From NCBI GenBank assembly GCA_964034945.1, contig OZ035962.1, positions 107,208,034-107,272,033 on the forward strand: a stretch of DNA of 64,000 nt, given 5' to 3'. The notes under the pieces are model-generated. The model saw only the letters and a program-made list of their open reading frames with translations, was not told the DNA's origin and did no database searches. The position numbers and the translations under genes are program-made. Origin of the DNA: Chrysopilus asiliformis. Its lineage: Eukaryota > Arthropoda > Insecta > Diptera > Rhagionidae. Below are positions 11,501-22,630 of this stretch, in pieces. The first letter of the stretch is position 1. Each line of letters begins with the position of its first letter.

Positions 11501-13002
11501 AACGAATTTTAGAGGCTCTAAATATTCTAGGAATATCTGTTTTAAAATATGACCAACAAGGATTTCTTCACCGAAGATTTGCGTCACTCAGACTGTAAGA
11601 CTGTTTATTTTTGAAAAAAAAAAATTATGACAACTTTCATGACGGAAGTCAAACTACTCATTCGAAACATAAAAAAAACAACCCTTAAGTCAATCATTTT
11701 ATTCAGTTTCTTATTATGCTCTCAACATTTTATGGATGCTGTTATTTGTTTATCTCATTTGAACAATTTGTGTCGAAATGAGGAGGAAAAATGGTCAGTC
11801 GGAAACTTTTAAACCTATCGGAGGGTATATAAAAGCAGCCTTGGACTTTAACTCACATCACAACCCCATAAAAGTCGCCATAATATTTTCCTTGTCCTGC
11901 AATGACCACTCTTGAAATAAATTTAATAATTCCACAACCATGAAATTGAGTAAAAGAGGACAAATAGAAATGTTATTACATAAAAGTATGACATATAAAT
12001 GTAGTTATGAGAGGATTCGCATAAAATAGCCATTCAAGTTTAATCCAGTGTAATTCAGCACTGTCTGATATCCTTATTCCAGCTCCTTGTTTGCCTGTCC
12101 AACTGTATTTCGGATATTGTAAACTGCATCCGACACACATGATGCTGCATATTTTCGAGTGTTGAATTTGTTGTATGGGAAATACGACGTAAAGATGTTC
12201 AATTTGTCTTAAAGTTTTTACTCGACGTTCAAAGAAATTTTACAAAAGTTGTATTTTAAACTAAGCGGAAGTGACGTATTTGGAAATTCCTTTTCACACA
12301 AACTAATGTCAAAGGATTGGAAGTGGTGCAGAAACAAAGGAATGTTTAGAGATATTTCAAATTGTTGGACAGTTGAGACACGTTCTTAATTATGCAGGCG
12401 AGGAGAATAGCAAAATTGAACAGAAATTTTAAAGGAATTATGAATATTACTTTGGAAATTCACTTTCAGAAAATCAAAATCGATATATTCGAAAGTTGTT
12501 CAAGAGTTTTTAAGTATTGGAAAAAATTCCTTAAGTCCAACGGACAGTGACGTACAATAAAAACCCGCTTCTCGAGTTATACGATGTAAGATCAATGATT
12601 GAGAAAAAAAAACACAGTAAAATGTCCTAGTGCTATAACTTTAGACTCCCTCCCCACCCACAAAGATTTTCGCGAGTGGAGGGTTTCCACACGCGAAAAT
12701 CTTGTGTGGGACCGTAAAAATTTATTTGTTGGATGCTGGAATTTTGAAGACCTATCTTAGCGATCCGATTTATGAGGCCTCCTAAATTTCTGCACCCTGC
12801 GACGGACTTTTCTACTCCCTATATTTTTTTTTCAATTCCCTATAATATTTCTTGTAGAAATTATTTACTATAAAATTAATAAATTTAATTATAAACTCAC
12901 CTTTGATATAAGCTCATCATGGCTAGCTAAATGTGCCCTGCAGTGTACGCAGGAATATGTGCGATTGGTGGGGGGCAAGTAAGCCTGAAACGTTTTCACC
13001 AT
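8532..13002 (-). CDS. YPEL: Yippee-like zinc-binding protein (YPEL family), four coding exons
   Basis: Exons run 13002-12901, 9020-8977, 8885-8777 and 8621-8532. Donors are GTGAGT, GTAAGT and GTAAGT; acceptors are TTTCAG, CCCAG and TTTAG; the reading frame is kept across all three introns (3,880, 91 and 155 bp). The product is 114 residues, typical for the family. It opens [20 protein letters not shown] and ends HMIKENGWD. The two zinc-binding pairs of the Yippee domain are C18-x2-C21 and C74-x2-C77, 52 residues apart as in known Yippee proteins. The ATG has a good context (ACAATGG). Family knowledge: small, highly conserved eukaryotic proteins linked to centrosome, spindle and nuclear functions, with no known catalytic activity. 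It most resembles the YPEL1-4 type rather than YPEL5. Nothing looks broken. Confidence 0.97.
9500..9883. mobile_element. 384-bp long-palindrome MITE, copy 1 (PIF/Harbinger-like, TTA duplication)
   Basis: Two arms of about 185 bp are inverted copies around a spacer of about 15 nt. The ends are TGCTACATTTACACGAATG and its complement. TTA lies on both sides (9497-9499 and 9884-9886). A second copy at 25589-25973 is flanked by TAA, so the 3-bp TWA-type duplication typical of PIF/Harbinger is supported twice. It codes for nothing. It sits in intron 1 of the yippee-like gene, only 12 bp from the next MITE. Confidence 0.88.
9896..10247 (+). mobile_element. 352-bp MITE with CGGTATTACAC ends, copy 1 (TAA duplication)
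   Basis: The inverted ends are GTCCGGTATTACAC and GTGTAATACCGCGC. TAA lies at 9893-9895 and 10248-10250. Internal short inverted blocks (GGCTTATTTAAGCC and GGCTTAAGTAAGCC) recur. A copy in the opposite orientation lies at 56528-56889, also flanked by TAA. The 3-bp TAA duplication points to a PIF/Harbinger-type transposase. Located in intron 1 of the yippee-like gene. Confidence 0.87.
10248..12900 (-). other. Remainder of intron 1 of the yippee-like gene
   Basis: No exon recognised. A run of loosely repeated TTTGATTTG-type motifs lies at 10572-10660. An imperfect hairpin at 12654-12710 pairs AAGATTTTCGCG with CGCGAAAATCTT. Short open frames near 11400-11810 match nothing I know. Confidence 0.6.
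12654..12710. repeat. Short hairpin in intron 1
   Basis: Arms of about 25 bp (CCCAC...AAGATTTTCGCG and CGCGAAAATCTT...GTGGG) with a loop of about 5 nt. It may be a MITE remnant or a chance foldback. Confidence 0.5.
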
Positions 13003-13870
13003 TGTGCCGTTCGATGTTGATCCGTTTGCGTGGCCGTTGGCCGCGTCCTTTTTTATTATTATTTCCAAATAATAAAATTAAAGATGACGATGTCAAGTGC
13101 GGCGGTTGTGAGATCCGAAGATGATGCGATAGATTAAAATTCGAATTGAATTTTAATTTTTTAATTCAAATATATTTCTCACTTTTGATATTTAAACAAT
13201 AATTGAATTGAATGTGTGTTGATTTGATTTGGTATATTTTTTTTTAGTTTGCTGCGATGTGTGATAACGAGAGCGTAACCCAAACAAAAAACTAAAAATA
13301 AAATTGCAAAAAAAAAATAGTAAAATAAAAATTATAATAAATGAAAATGGGATTCAATAAGCAAAACATAAGTGAAAAGCTTTTAAAAACTAATCGGAAG
13401 TGACGAAAAAACTGACAATAAAAAAATTATATGAAATGAATGGCAGGAACTCACCTGATTTTCCCTGTTCGCGTCCAGGCCGATGCCGTTTGTTGCCCTC
13501 CTTTTTGAGAAACAGTAACCTATTTTTGTAGCTTTTAATCGATACCTTTCTATGGATAAAATTTTCACTCCGTCCTTCGGCTTTTCTCTACGGAAAGCCG
13601 ACAACGTCTCAATGTTTTCTTTGTTGCAGTTTTCCTTTGTAAAAACTGTATTTTCTACAAGTAAATTCTTTGCGTAAATTTACTGCCAAAATTTCTTAGA
13701 TTTTCTTTGTTGTTCTTCTTTAAGATTTTTTTTATCGCTCTTTAAAAAACTTCTGCTGATGCTGGCAAGTTTTTTAGCAAATGTATTTTGGTTCTTAGAT
13801 CGTTACTTTTTCTTGGATTTTTTGTTGATTTGTGCCGCTCTCGGCTAAAGGCTTTTGTCACAGCCGTTTA
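13003..13870 (-). other. Likely 5' UTR exons of the yippee-like gene
   Basis: On the minus strand a consensus donor (AATCAG then GTGAGT) ends an exon at 13455. A strong pyrimidine-rich acceptor (TTTTATTTTTAG) precedes 13291, giving a 163-bp intron (13454-13292) and a leader that continues to the ATG at 13002. Upstream of 13455 to about 13870 the minus strand is A-rich and of the kind common in insect 5' leaders. The transcription start cannot be placed exactly. No TATA box is obvious. Splice choice is inferred, and an alternative acceptor ATCGCAG lies about 40 nt downstream. Confidence 0.5.
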
Positions 13871-14291
13871 AACTAAAATGGGAAAAAAAAATTTTTTAAT
13901 AAAATATTTTGTTTTAATTTAAAATATTGAATAATTATTTCTTGACCTTTAAATTCGTTATTTGGTTGCAAGGGGAATCGTCAAAAAAAAAAAACAAACG
14001 CAACGTTCCTTTAGGTAGTGCAGATTTCTGCCAGAATTGCACACTCGAACTAATTCGAGCAAGGTTCTTAAGGTTTTGAAATTCAAGAGCTGATGATTCT
14101 GAACTTGTGCTAGTTTTTCGCAAAATACGACCGTCCAATTCACGCTTTGACCGTCTCAAAATTAGAGCTCTGTAAAAACTTTTTTCTCCGCAGTGTTACA
14201 TGAATTACAAATCTATGTTGGAATTGCAACATTTGTGAGGTTTTCACTCACTGCACAAGCCGAGAGATAGTATCCTTACAGCACTTTAGAT
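13871..14291. other. Region upstream of the yippee-like leader
   Basis: The probable promoter side of the minus-strand gene. It is AT-rich with no recognised core promoter motif. Minus-strand open frames at about 13935-14159 have no known domain. Confidence 0.3.
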
Positions 14292-14294
14292 ATA

Positions 14295-15189
14295 CCGTAT
14301 GCGTCATCAAAATCTGGAATCTAGTACTGCAAGTATTTTCAAGGAGATAACGGTTGCTTATTAATTTGTACTACGTTTGAAAGGGTTTGTAAATACAACT
14401 TCGTACATAATTGAGCCAAAAAATTAAATGTTTATAAATATAGCAACATGGGGGAGGCTCAAAGAGTGAAAATCATGAAGTTGGTCCACGCGCGGAAGTC
14501 CAATAAGGCGATTTCCAATGAATTAAACGTAGCGTTGTCAACTGTTTATGCTGTAAGAGCGACTTGTTTGGCCAGGGGAATAGTTAGGCCGCAATCTGGA
14601 AGCGGTAGACCCATTTCAGTAAGAACTCCAGTGTGGATTGAGGCAATCAAAGGAAGGATCAGAAAGAATCCGGTAAGGTCATCTTGGAGAGTCATGTAAA
14701 ACCATCGATAGAGTCAACCTACGGTAATGATGTGTTTTACGTGTTTCGACAAGACGGGGCACCGTGCCACACTGCCAGAAGTACCCAAATTTGGATAATT
14801 TAAAAAACCAATAATTTAAAAAACTTCTGGTCTAAGGACATGTGGTCACCGAGCTCTCCAGACCTTAATCCCCTGGATTTTTTAATATGGGCATATGTTC
14901 AGGCTAAGACTGGAGCTAAGGCTCACAGTAATGTGCAAGCCCTGAAGTCCACCATTACCATCGCATGGAACGACAAGCCGGAGTCTTATTTAATATTGAC
15001 ATGCAAGAAGTACAGGCCCCGTTTGGAGAAGTTCGTAAATGCTGGAGGTGGACATTTTGAATAATTTTTTTTACTAGTATGTAAGATTTAGTTTAGAGCA
15101 AAACATATTTTTTTTTCGTTCAACTTCTGTGTTTTTTTAAACGGTTTACAATTTAATATGAATTTTCCAGATTTTTATGACGCATACGG
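14295..15189 (+). mobile_element. Degenerate Tc1/mariner element with intact terminal inverted repeats
   Basis: The 895-bp element starts CCGTATGCGTCATCAAAATC and ends with the matching complement (15165-15189), differing by about one base. TA lies on both sides (14293-14294 and 15190-15191), the canonical Tc1/mariner target. It contains the broken transposase annotated separately. It is short of the roughly 1.3 kb usual for the group because the middle of the transposase is missing. Confidence 0.92.
14448..15064 (+). pseudogene. Broken Tc1/mariner transposase
   Basis: The N-terminal frame (14448-14699, 83 codons) holds a helix-turn-helix region: KIMKLVHARKSNKAISNELN, then a GSGRP-type linker. 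The central DDE domain is largely deleted. Around 14744 a different frame carries VFRQDGAPCHTA, containing the second catalytic Asp, then reaches an in-frame stop near 14801. The frame resumes with WSPSSPDLNPLDF, containing the third Asp, and runs to 15064. The second and third Asp are separated by 35 codons, stop included. A frameshift, an internal deletion and a stop mean no active enzyme can be made. Confidence 0.9.
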
Positions 15190-15192
15190 TAT

Positions 15193-16814
15193 TTAGCCAC
15201 CAACCTTATTTAAAAATAAAAACGATAAGAAATGCTCGCAGGCGAATTATTTGCCTTTTACAGTGGGAGAATTGTAGGCGAAACTTCTTTAAGAAAATGC
15301 GTTGCAAATGAAAATTCTGGCGTAATATCGACCCTTGGTGACCAGTGCTTTAGGGGCCGTCACTAAAATACGCCACGTAGTTCTAGGAGGGAGGCGGGAA
15401 GGAGTTAATGGTACTCAGAATTAGTTTGACAGCGGTATTTTGTCTAATGTTTCAAATTTGAGACATTTTTAAACTCTTTGGAGACGTTTTTTCAGGCGGA
15501 AATTTCTCGTTTTTCTGATTTTCAAAAACGTTTTTGACACAAAAAAAATCCGGGTTTTTTACAGACGTTTAAAAAATATCACACTTTATTTTCCGATTTA
15601 TTAAAGAAAGATTAATGTCAAAAAACCTTTTCATGATTTTCTAAAAATATTTTCAACACGAAAAACCAACTTTTCTTGCCAACATCAAACACCGCCATTT
15701 AGCTGATTTTACCATTCCGTTTGATTGCATTTGATTAAAAATAAAACCTTGCATCATTTAATTTGGGTGTAAAGCCGATTACAGTTTGAAATCCGATTAA
15801 AAATTCGCTCCCTTGACGAATTGGGAACGGGAAAATGCATTTGAGCAACAATTTTCCATGTTGATAGGACAAAAATATTGAAATGTTGGTGCAATGGATG
15901 TGAATTTCAGGTCAAAGGGAATGCAGTAGAGGCAAGGGAATCCGAACAAAACCCAAACAACGATAAATGGCTAGCAGAAATCGCATTAAGTGCTTTCATC
16001 AAGAGTGGAACTAATTCGAAACTGGGTGCCCCAGGCCGGGTTCAAATGGACGTCGCGAAATTGGAGCACGCGGATTTTAACTTCGATTTACGATTGCTAT
16101 ATGATTCGGGGAAGCATTGAAGCGTGGTCAGTGTAACCATATTTATCGGACTCTTATCAAGCGAGGAATATGGAAAATTTCAGGTCATAAAGTTGCAGAC
16201 AGCCAGCCAACAACCACTACGAGTTAATGGAGGTCTATACACCTACTCATCGGGGTCTTGCATGCGGCAAATGAAATCCACTTGAAATTGAGTTGAGGCT
16301 GGGCATGGCTACACAAAAGAAAAAGTACCAACATTTAAAAACGAATTCATTTCGAGTTGTTTGGAGTGCTGCCCTCTTCATTCCGCCCACTTTACATGGA
16401 AATGCAAAATGTTGAAAGTGTTTTATGACGACGACGTCGTACTTTACAAGTGCCCGAAGGCAATGGGTCCATGAGGTGTGACGGGTACGATCTGGCTGAA
16501 TGGACCTGGGTGTGCATTTTGTGGAAACCGTTTACGACATCCATCAGAGAAGTGGATTGCTCTCAGGCTCTGGGAAATTCGATTTGGGCTAAGATAGGTC
16601 AGGGATTCATGGCTCCATTATGAGGCACGACGACTATCTGCCCCAGCAGACCATTTCACTAGGCATGGATGCGAATGATGTACGAATGTAGCCTCAGTTT
16701 TAATGGACAAAAGACCAGAAAACTTGTTGCTAACTATGGTGGCTGTTGCAAGGCATCTATACAACACTTGCAGATCTCCATCCGTAGTTTAAATGTGACC
16801 ACGGGCAAAAAATA
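15193..16814. other. Unassigned DNA with a GC-richer decayed segment
   Basis: A short GGGGCCGTCACTAAAATACG motif at about 15354 belongs to a small repeat seen also near 20235-20270 (minus) and 52383-52470. From about 15850 to 16800 composition is more balanced, with an 80-codon frame at 15878-16120 and a DDDVVLYK-like string near 16430 that recalls, but does not establish, a reverse transcriptase motif. The segment may be an old pseudogene or retroelement. No family assigned. Confidence 0.3.
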
Positions 16815-17400
16815 AACATAACAAAAGCTATAATTGCCAATCTGGCAATCATTGGAGACCCGTATGGTGATATTCGTATCAAAATTCGAACAGTTGTACC
16901 AAAATTTCACTTTGAAGTCAAGCTTTCCAATAAGATTTTTTAAAATTTATTCCAATCGGATTTTGATGTATGGGAGTTTTATGTAGAATCATATCCTAAA
17001 TAACTTTTGTTCTTGGACTTTTTTGATAAGATGCACCGTTTTTGAGATATTCACAAAAAACGATTTCGTTCGTATGGGGGGTACCCCCCCTAATGGTCCA
17101 TTTTTGCCCATTAACGAACTTAGCCTCGCATTTTACGAAAAACGGATCCACGCAAAATTTCAAGTCTCTAGCTCAATCCGTGCGCCCGCAATCCGCGCCA
17201 CAGACAGACAGACAGACAGACAGACGGACAGACGGACAGACAGACAGACAGACAGACGGACGGACATGCAAAAACTAAATATTTTTATCATTCTAAACAC
17301 ACTGGTGTAATTAATTTTTTTGTGCGATGACGGGATCTTGGCGTTACAAACGGTAAGGCAAAGTTAATATACCCTTTGGTTTCACCATACGGGTATAAAA
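16815..17400 (-). mobile_element. Family B DINE/Helentron-like repeat, copy 1
   Basis: Read on the minus strand it opens TTTTATACCCGTATGGTG, has a long (GTCT/GTCC)n microsatellite (17200-17270), then a conserved block with GAGACTTGAAATTTTGCG. It ends with a hairpin (ATTGCCAGATTGGCAAT) followed by TATAGCTTTTGTTATGTT. The paired TATACCCG...GGGTATA start, the internal GTCTGTCC run and the terminal hairpin resemble Drosophila DINE-1 (INE-1) elements, which are non-autonomous Helentrons. Open frames inside it are not genes. Confidence 0.65.
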
Positions 17401-18120
17401 ACAAATTGAAGTTGACTTATTCAGCACTTTATCGGATTATTCCACCAGCGCAAAGTAACATTTTCTCGATTGTCTTTCATAGTTTTAAACGTAGAAAAAA
17501 ATCAGGAAAAATTTTCTTCAAAAATTGCAAAAATCCGTGTTTTGGAAGCGATTTTCATTGCAAATAGGAACAGTACGAAAAATATAGCAAAAATATAGTT
17601 TTGGAAGCGATTTCCATTGCAAATAGGAACAGTACCGAAAATATAGCAAAAAGTCGTATATTTTATGGAAGAATTTTGCTAAATTTTGATACAAATTTCT
17701 ATTTTATGATGAAATTTCCCATAATTTGGCACGAGTTTTTATGTTTTATGCCAAAATCTCTCATTTTAGTATTGACTCATATATTTTATGGTTAAATTTC
17801 CTATATTTTAGTTTCTTCTCCATATTTCACGGTAGAATTCCCCATTTTTCTCAAAGACTCCTATAATTTATGGTAGAAAATACGTCATATTTTTCGGTTG
17901 GAGAGAGGAGGGTGGAGGAGGCGCCCCCACTAAACTTCATAGAAAAAACCACGAAAAAGAGTGACGAGGAGGAAGGGTTGGCGAAAAGCCTAATTGTTGG
18001 CGCAACATATTTAAAGAGAGACCCCTAAAAACCTCTTATATTTTGTTATGAATTCCTATATTTTATGGTTCTCTTCACCAAATGGAACTCTTCCTATTTC
18101 CGCAATGTAATTTTCCCAAC
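17401..18120. repeat. A/T-rich degenerate repeats, including a 60-bp tandem duplication
   Basis: A unit starting TTTTGGAAGCGATT and containing GCAAATAGGAACAGTA occurs twice in tandem (about 17540-17652). It is followed by degenerate TATATTTTATGG-type repeats every 40-50 bp. A segment at 17890-18010 resembles 24140-24260 and belongs loosely to family E. Confidence 0.5.
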
Positions 18121-19050
18121 TTTTCTCGCTGTGTAACATCTTATCTCAATGGAGGTAATTTCGCGTGAGGTATTCGCTTGTTTTATTATAATTTCGTTCA
18201 ATTTATTTATGTCTTTTTTGTGTTTCTATCGGGACGTGAGGCTGAATTGTGATGCGGTGACCATCAGACGGATTTAATGGAAATGTTTTGAATTTGCAGT
18301 CGGCCACGGTAGAGTGCGATCATTTAAATTTTATTATTATTATTATTATTTCGAGTGGGGGACGATATTGAGGTTGCTTCTTCAAGGAGCCGCTCCATCT
18401 CCTGTTAGTATCGGCACACCGACTAAGTGGAGGGCTGGCTGCGTCGTCTTTTCATATCACGACAATAATATTTATCGTTGATGACTTTATTTCAGTCTAA
18501 TGGAATGATTTCACTTAATGATCGACCTTTCAGAGCGAGGCGCTCAATTATTTCTGCTACTTTAGAACATTTCGTATTGATTGCGGGACTCAGTTTTTAA
18601 TGGATTAATTGAATTGTTTGATACGATAAAGACGCTAAGTTTTGCGTGTTATGACGTTTAGCATTTGAAGAGGCGAAATAGTTTTATGGTGAGCTTAAGG
18701 TGAATTGAGGGTTAATAAAAGGAAATTTCTGTAAAACGTCATCCACCACTTCAAAGTTTTCAAGCGCTCTTCAGTAAATTATGTATACGAGTATGGTTTG
18801 AAATCAAGCAATTTCATCACCTTGGTTTGCTATGTGAGTTAATAATTGAATTGTTTTCAGGGTTCGGTGCCAAAACTGAAAAAAAACAGTGCCAAATAAA
18901 TAGCGATGGGGGCAGACAGTAAATCTTTCCATCTTCAAAGACTGAGCTGAAATTTTTATGTTTTTTTAAATTTCAATACCGTTAAATCGTCTTTCGGCTA
19001 TCAAAAATTAACAACCTTTTTTTAGGATACCAAAAATTTTTTTAGTAAAA
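18121..19050. other. Unassigned sequence
   Basis: Nothing recognised except an (ATT)n run near 18333-18350. Confidence 0.4.
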
Positions 19051-19575
19051 AACATAACAAAAGCTATAATTGCCAATCTGGCAATTATTGAAAACCCGTA
19101 TGGTGATTTAAGTGAACGCCGAACAGTTGTACCAAAATTCCACTTTGAAGTCAAACTTTTCAATAAGATTTTTTAAAATTTATTCCAATCGGATTTTGAT
19201 GTATGGGAGTTTTATGTAGAATCTTATTCAAAATAACTTTTGTTCTTGGACTTTTTTGATAAGATGTACCGTTTTTGAGATATTCGCAAAAAACGTTTTC
19301 GTTCGTATGGGGGGTTCCCCCCCTAATGGTTCATTTTTGCCCATTAACGAATTTAGCCTTGCATTTTACGAAGAACCAATCTGCGCAAAATTTCAAGTCT
19401 CAATCCGTGCGCCCGCAATCCGCGCCACAGACGGACGGACATGCAAAATTCAATTTTTTTTATCATTCTAAACACACTGGTGTAATTCATTTTTGTGTGT
19501 GATAACGGGATCTTGGCATTACAAACGGTAAAGCAAAGCTAATATACCCTTTGGTTTCACCATACGGGTATAAAA
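19051..19575 (-). mobile_element. Family B DINE/Helentron-like repeat, copy 2
   Basis: Closely similar to 16815-17400 over its length, with the same terminal hairpin (19070-19090) and the same ATACGGGTATAAAA end. The internal microsatellite has shrunk to CAGACGGACGGACA. Confidence 0.65.
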
Positions 19576-21998
19576 ATCTCCTTGATGTCCACTTTCTCGC
19601 CAGCAGGGTCCGCAGCTCCAGCCAGTCAATTTGTTCAGGCTTGTGCTGCTCACTAAATTGTACTGCTTTCTGCAATTGATTGTTAACGATACCCTACAAA
19701 TGTTGCGATTGCATCCCTGAGTCGCAGGTCAAAGCAAAACTGTAGGTTCGGCAACGGGGAAAAAATTGGTTTAAAACCTTGATTTAAAGAAGCTCGTTTC
19801 TACCGCCGCAAAATAGAGTGTTTCGAGGAGGAAGAGTTTAAAAAAAAGTTCATATGACAATCTCTGGAAAACTAGGCTGTTTGTCATATATGTCATGCTA
19901 ATTTTAAGCTTCTCCTCAACATACTTTTTCACGATCTTTTGTGCAGCAGTCCCCTGTTTAATTGCAACCATTACGCCACGTAAAACGATGCAATAAAGCT
20001 TGTACAAAATACATGAGAGGATAATTTCGGTGCCTTTGAATCTTGTGCAATAGAGCGGGTATTGGAAAAATGCGGGTTACAATAATGAATCTTATGTAAT
20101 AAAGCGGGCATTGGAATAATACGGGTTGCAATAAAGCGGGCATTGGAATAATACGGGTTGCAATATTGGGAGGATTGTTGTATAAACTTTTTATTGGTGT
20201 CACACTATCGCAAACAACCCCCATCCCTCTCTTCCTGACGAAAAGTGTGACGTATTTTATGGACAGCTCTTAACCAAAAACAATGTTCTCCTTTATTTAC
20301 AAAATTAAACTTTTTGCTATGAAAAACTCGTTGGATTTTTTTTTTTTTTGGATTCAATGCAACACAGCATCACTTCATCATTCAACTAGCTTGCTATATT
20401 TTAAAACATGTTACGATGTAAAAAATTGAATTTTTTCCGGACATCAAAATTTTCAAATTTTCAAACATTGCAGTTTCTGGCATAGAAATCATTAGATAAC
20501 AAATTGATCGCGGCGGCGTTACATTCGCGTTTTACCAAAAATAATTACCTCACGCGAGAATTAATTGCTATCATTTTGAGCCATTTATTGTTGTTTATTT
20601 TCGTTTTTTGCTGTTTTGTTGCTCCAATTGGCCGACAAATCTATTTTCAGAGCATAACATTGAACCATAAATTATATTAATTTCAAGTTATTGAACGTAT
20701 TGTGTTGAGTGTGTGTGTGTGTGCTTGTTTAATTGGAGTCAAACACTGATAACATAAATGTTTCTTTTTTTCTGTCGTTTTGATTTCTACCAATTGATTG
20801 TGCGATTGGTAAATAAACACTGGCAAATATTTTAGTGTGATGTTTTGTTTTTTCTTTTTTTTTGAAATTTATTTAGCAATCAATAGACAAGTTTGAGTTG
20901 TTTTAAGGTTGCTATAAATCAGAGTCAATAATTGTTTTTGCCCAGCTGGAGGTATTAAGGAATTTTTCTGCCAAGTCCGAAAGCAAGAAAATCCCTAAAA
21001 CTAACATCAACTGGAAAAATAAATCAATGGCGTAATATGATTTTTTTCGCCGCATTTGTGATGGATATTTCTGTAAATAAAATCAAATCGATTTTTGAAT
21101 TGTAGATGCGGCGAGGTCAAGCAACATTTGTAGTGTTTCACAGAAAGGGCGACGAAGATCCAAATCGTATTTCATGTGGCCTTCACAAATCGACGCAATA
21201 CTGAGTGAGCAAAATCAAGCTAAGAAGAAAGTTCAGTGCTCCCTTCCATTCAGTTCAATCCATTCCAATAATAAATCTGTTTTAATTGTAGCGAAACGTC
21301 TTACGATCAAAGGGACGCGGTGAAGGATTTATTGAAATGTTGCAATGATTTTAAATGGATTTTTAAACTGAGATCATCAACTCTCTCGCATGAGCAATAA
21401 AACTGTTATCGCCATTAAACACGGAATTTTAATTGTTCTTTCTCGTCTAGGCGATTATTCATATTGCAAACAAACACAGGAAGAGTGCTATTCGCTGGAA
21501 TGAACAAATAAATAACTAAATGTGAATTCTGAGAGTGTATACAAAGTGAATAATGCGTTTATGTGGCCGTCTTGCCATTTTTCACACTCAACTTGTTAGA
21601 ATTTCCAGTGAGTTTTTCACCATTCTTGCACAATTTAGATCCATAGTACATTTCTTAAAGCGTAATTCGCCGATTGTTATCTAAAGAACTAGCGTTGTTA
21701 TATTCATATTTCATGGAAAATTGTAGGGGAAGATTGGGTGGCTTCGGACACTTTGTAAAAAAGCTTGGTGCAAACCCAGGTATAGAAAGTTTTTGTCTTG
21801 ATTTCACAAGCATGAGTTTTGAAATCCGTACGAAACTCCCATAAAATGTACACCAGAAACACAAACTTTCGGAATTTGGCCCCAAGCAGGAAAAATGCAC
21901 GCTGAATACCTCACCTGAGAAGACATGAGCCAAAATTTCAGCTCAATCAGTGGAATAGTTTTCAACTTTGAGCTTTTGATAGCAAGTAAGAGGCCTGT
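19576..21998. other. Unassigned sequence
   Basis: Apart from the minisatellite at 20046-20165 and a short copy of the TACGTCACAC-type tail at about 20235-20275, no repeat or coding sequence is recognised. A GT-rich run lies near 20706-20722. Confidence 0.4.
20046..20165. repeat. 31-bp-type tandem repeat
   Basis: Three to four copies of a unit containing CAATAAAGCGGGCATTGGA and ATAATACGGGTT. The last two are nearly identical (about 20096-20165). The first copy is divergent and followed by a short spacer. Confidence 0.75.
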
Positions 21999-22301
21999 CT
22001 ATAAAACAGGGATGGGAAACGTTATCGTAACGTAACGAAATAACGAAATGATTTTCGGGCTATTTCTTCATAATTACGTTATAACGTTATAGAAATTAAA
22101 TTCCGTTACAATAACGAAAAACGTAACGAAAAACGAAAAAAAATATTACGTTTTTTCGTTATTTATTAATTTTTCCTTGTTTTGTTCAGTATTATATTTT
22201 TGTGAAATTTTCCACAAAAGTTCATCAAGTATAACCCCACAGACCAGCCACCTGTAATTAAAAATATTGGAGTAGTATTTTTAATCGTATTTTGATTCTA
22301 T

Positions 22302-22410
22302 TGTAGGGGCCACATCTATCAGTTTTCCATCAGTTTTTGGGAAATTGATGGGAAACTGACGAGTACCGTAACTGACGAGTACCGGAAAACTGATAGATAT
22401 GGCCCTTACA
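22302..22410. repeat. Hairpin within the left arm of the hAT-like element
   Basis: Arms 22307-22328 and 22384-22405 match at 21 of 22 positions, beginning GGGCCACATCTATC. A direct repeat ACTGACGAGTACCG sits in the centre. Possibly a third small inserted foldback, but no target duplication is visible. Confidence 0.6.
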
Positions 22411-22630
22411 TAAATCGGATTTTGTTTTGGCCCGATTCCCTCTATTTCTGGAGATACGAAAAAGGAAATCTTTCAAGCAACTTTGTTGGTATCGAAAATA
22501 TTTTCTTTTTAGTAACTCCAGAAGTAGAGTGAATTTCGCGAAAGCTAAGTGCGACTCAGAATCAGCGACGTCAAAATAGCCTAAAATTCTATATCTTTGA
22601 TATTGACCAAAATGTCGATTGTTTAACTTA

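Noticed and set aside
16420..16460. DDDVVLYK resembling a reverse transcriptase active site
   Set aside because: No other reverse transcriptase motif lies near it in frame; probably chance in a decayed region.
17202..17270. (CAGA)n arrays as possible CRISPR-like or regulatory repeats
   Set aside because: Simple microsatellites embedded in dispersed repeat families; no spacers.
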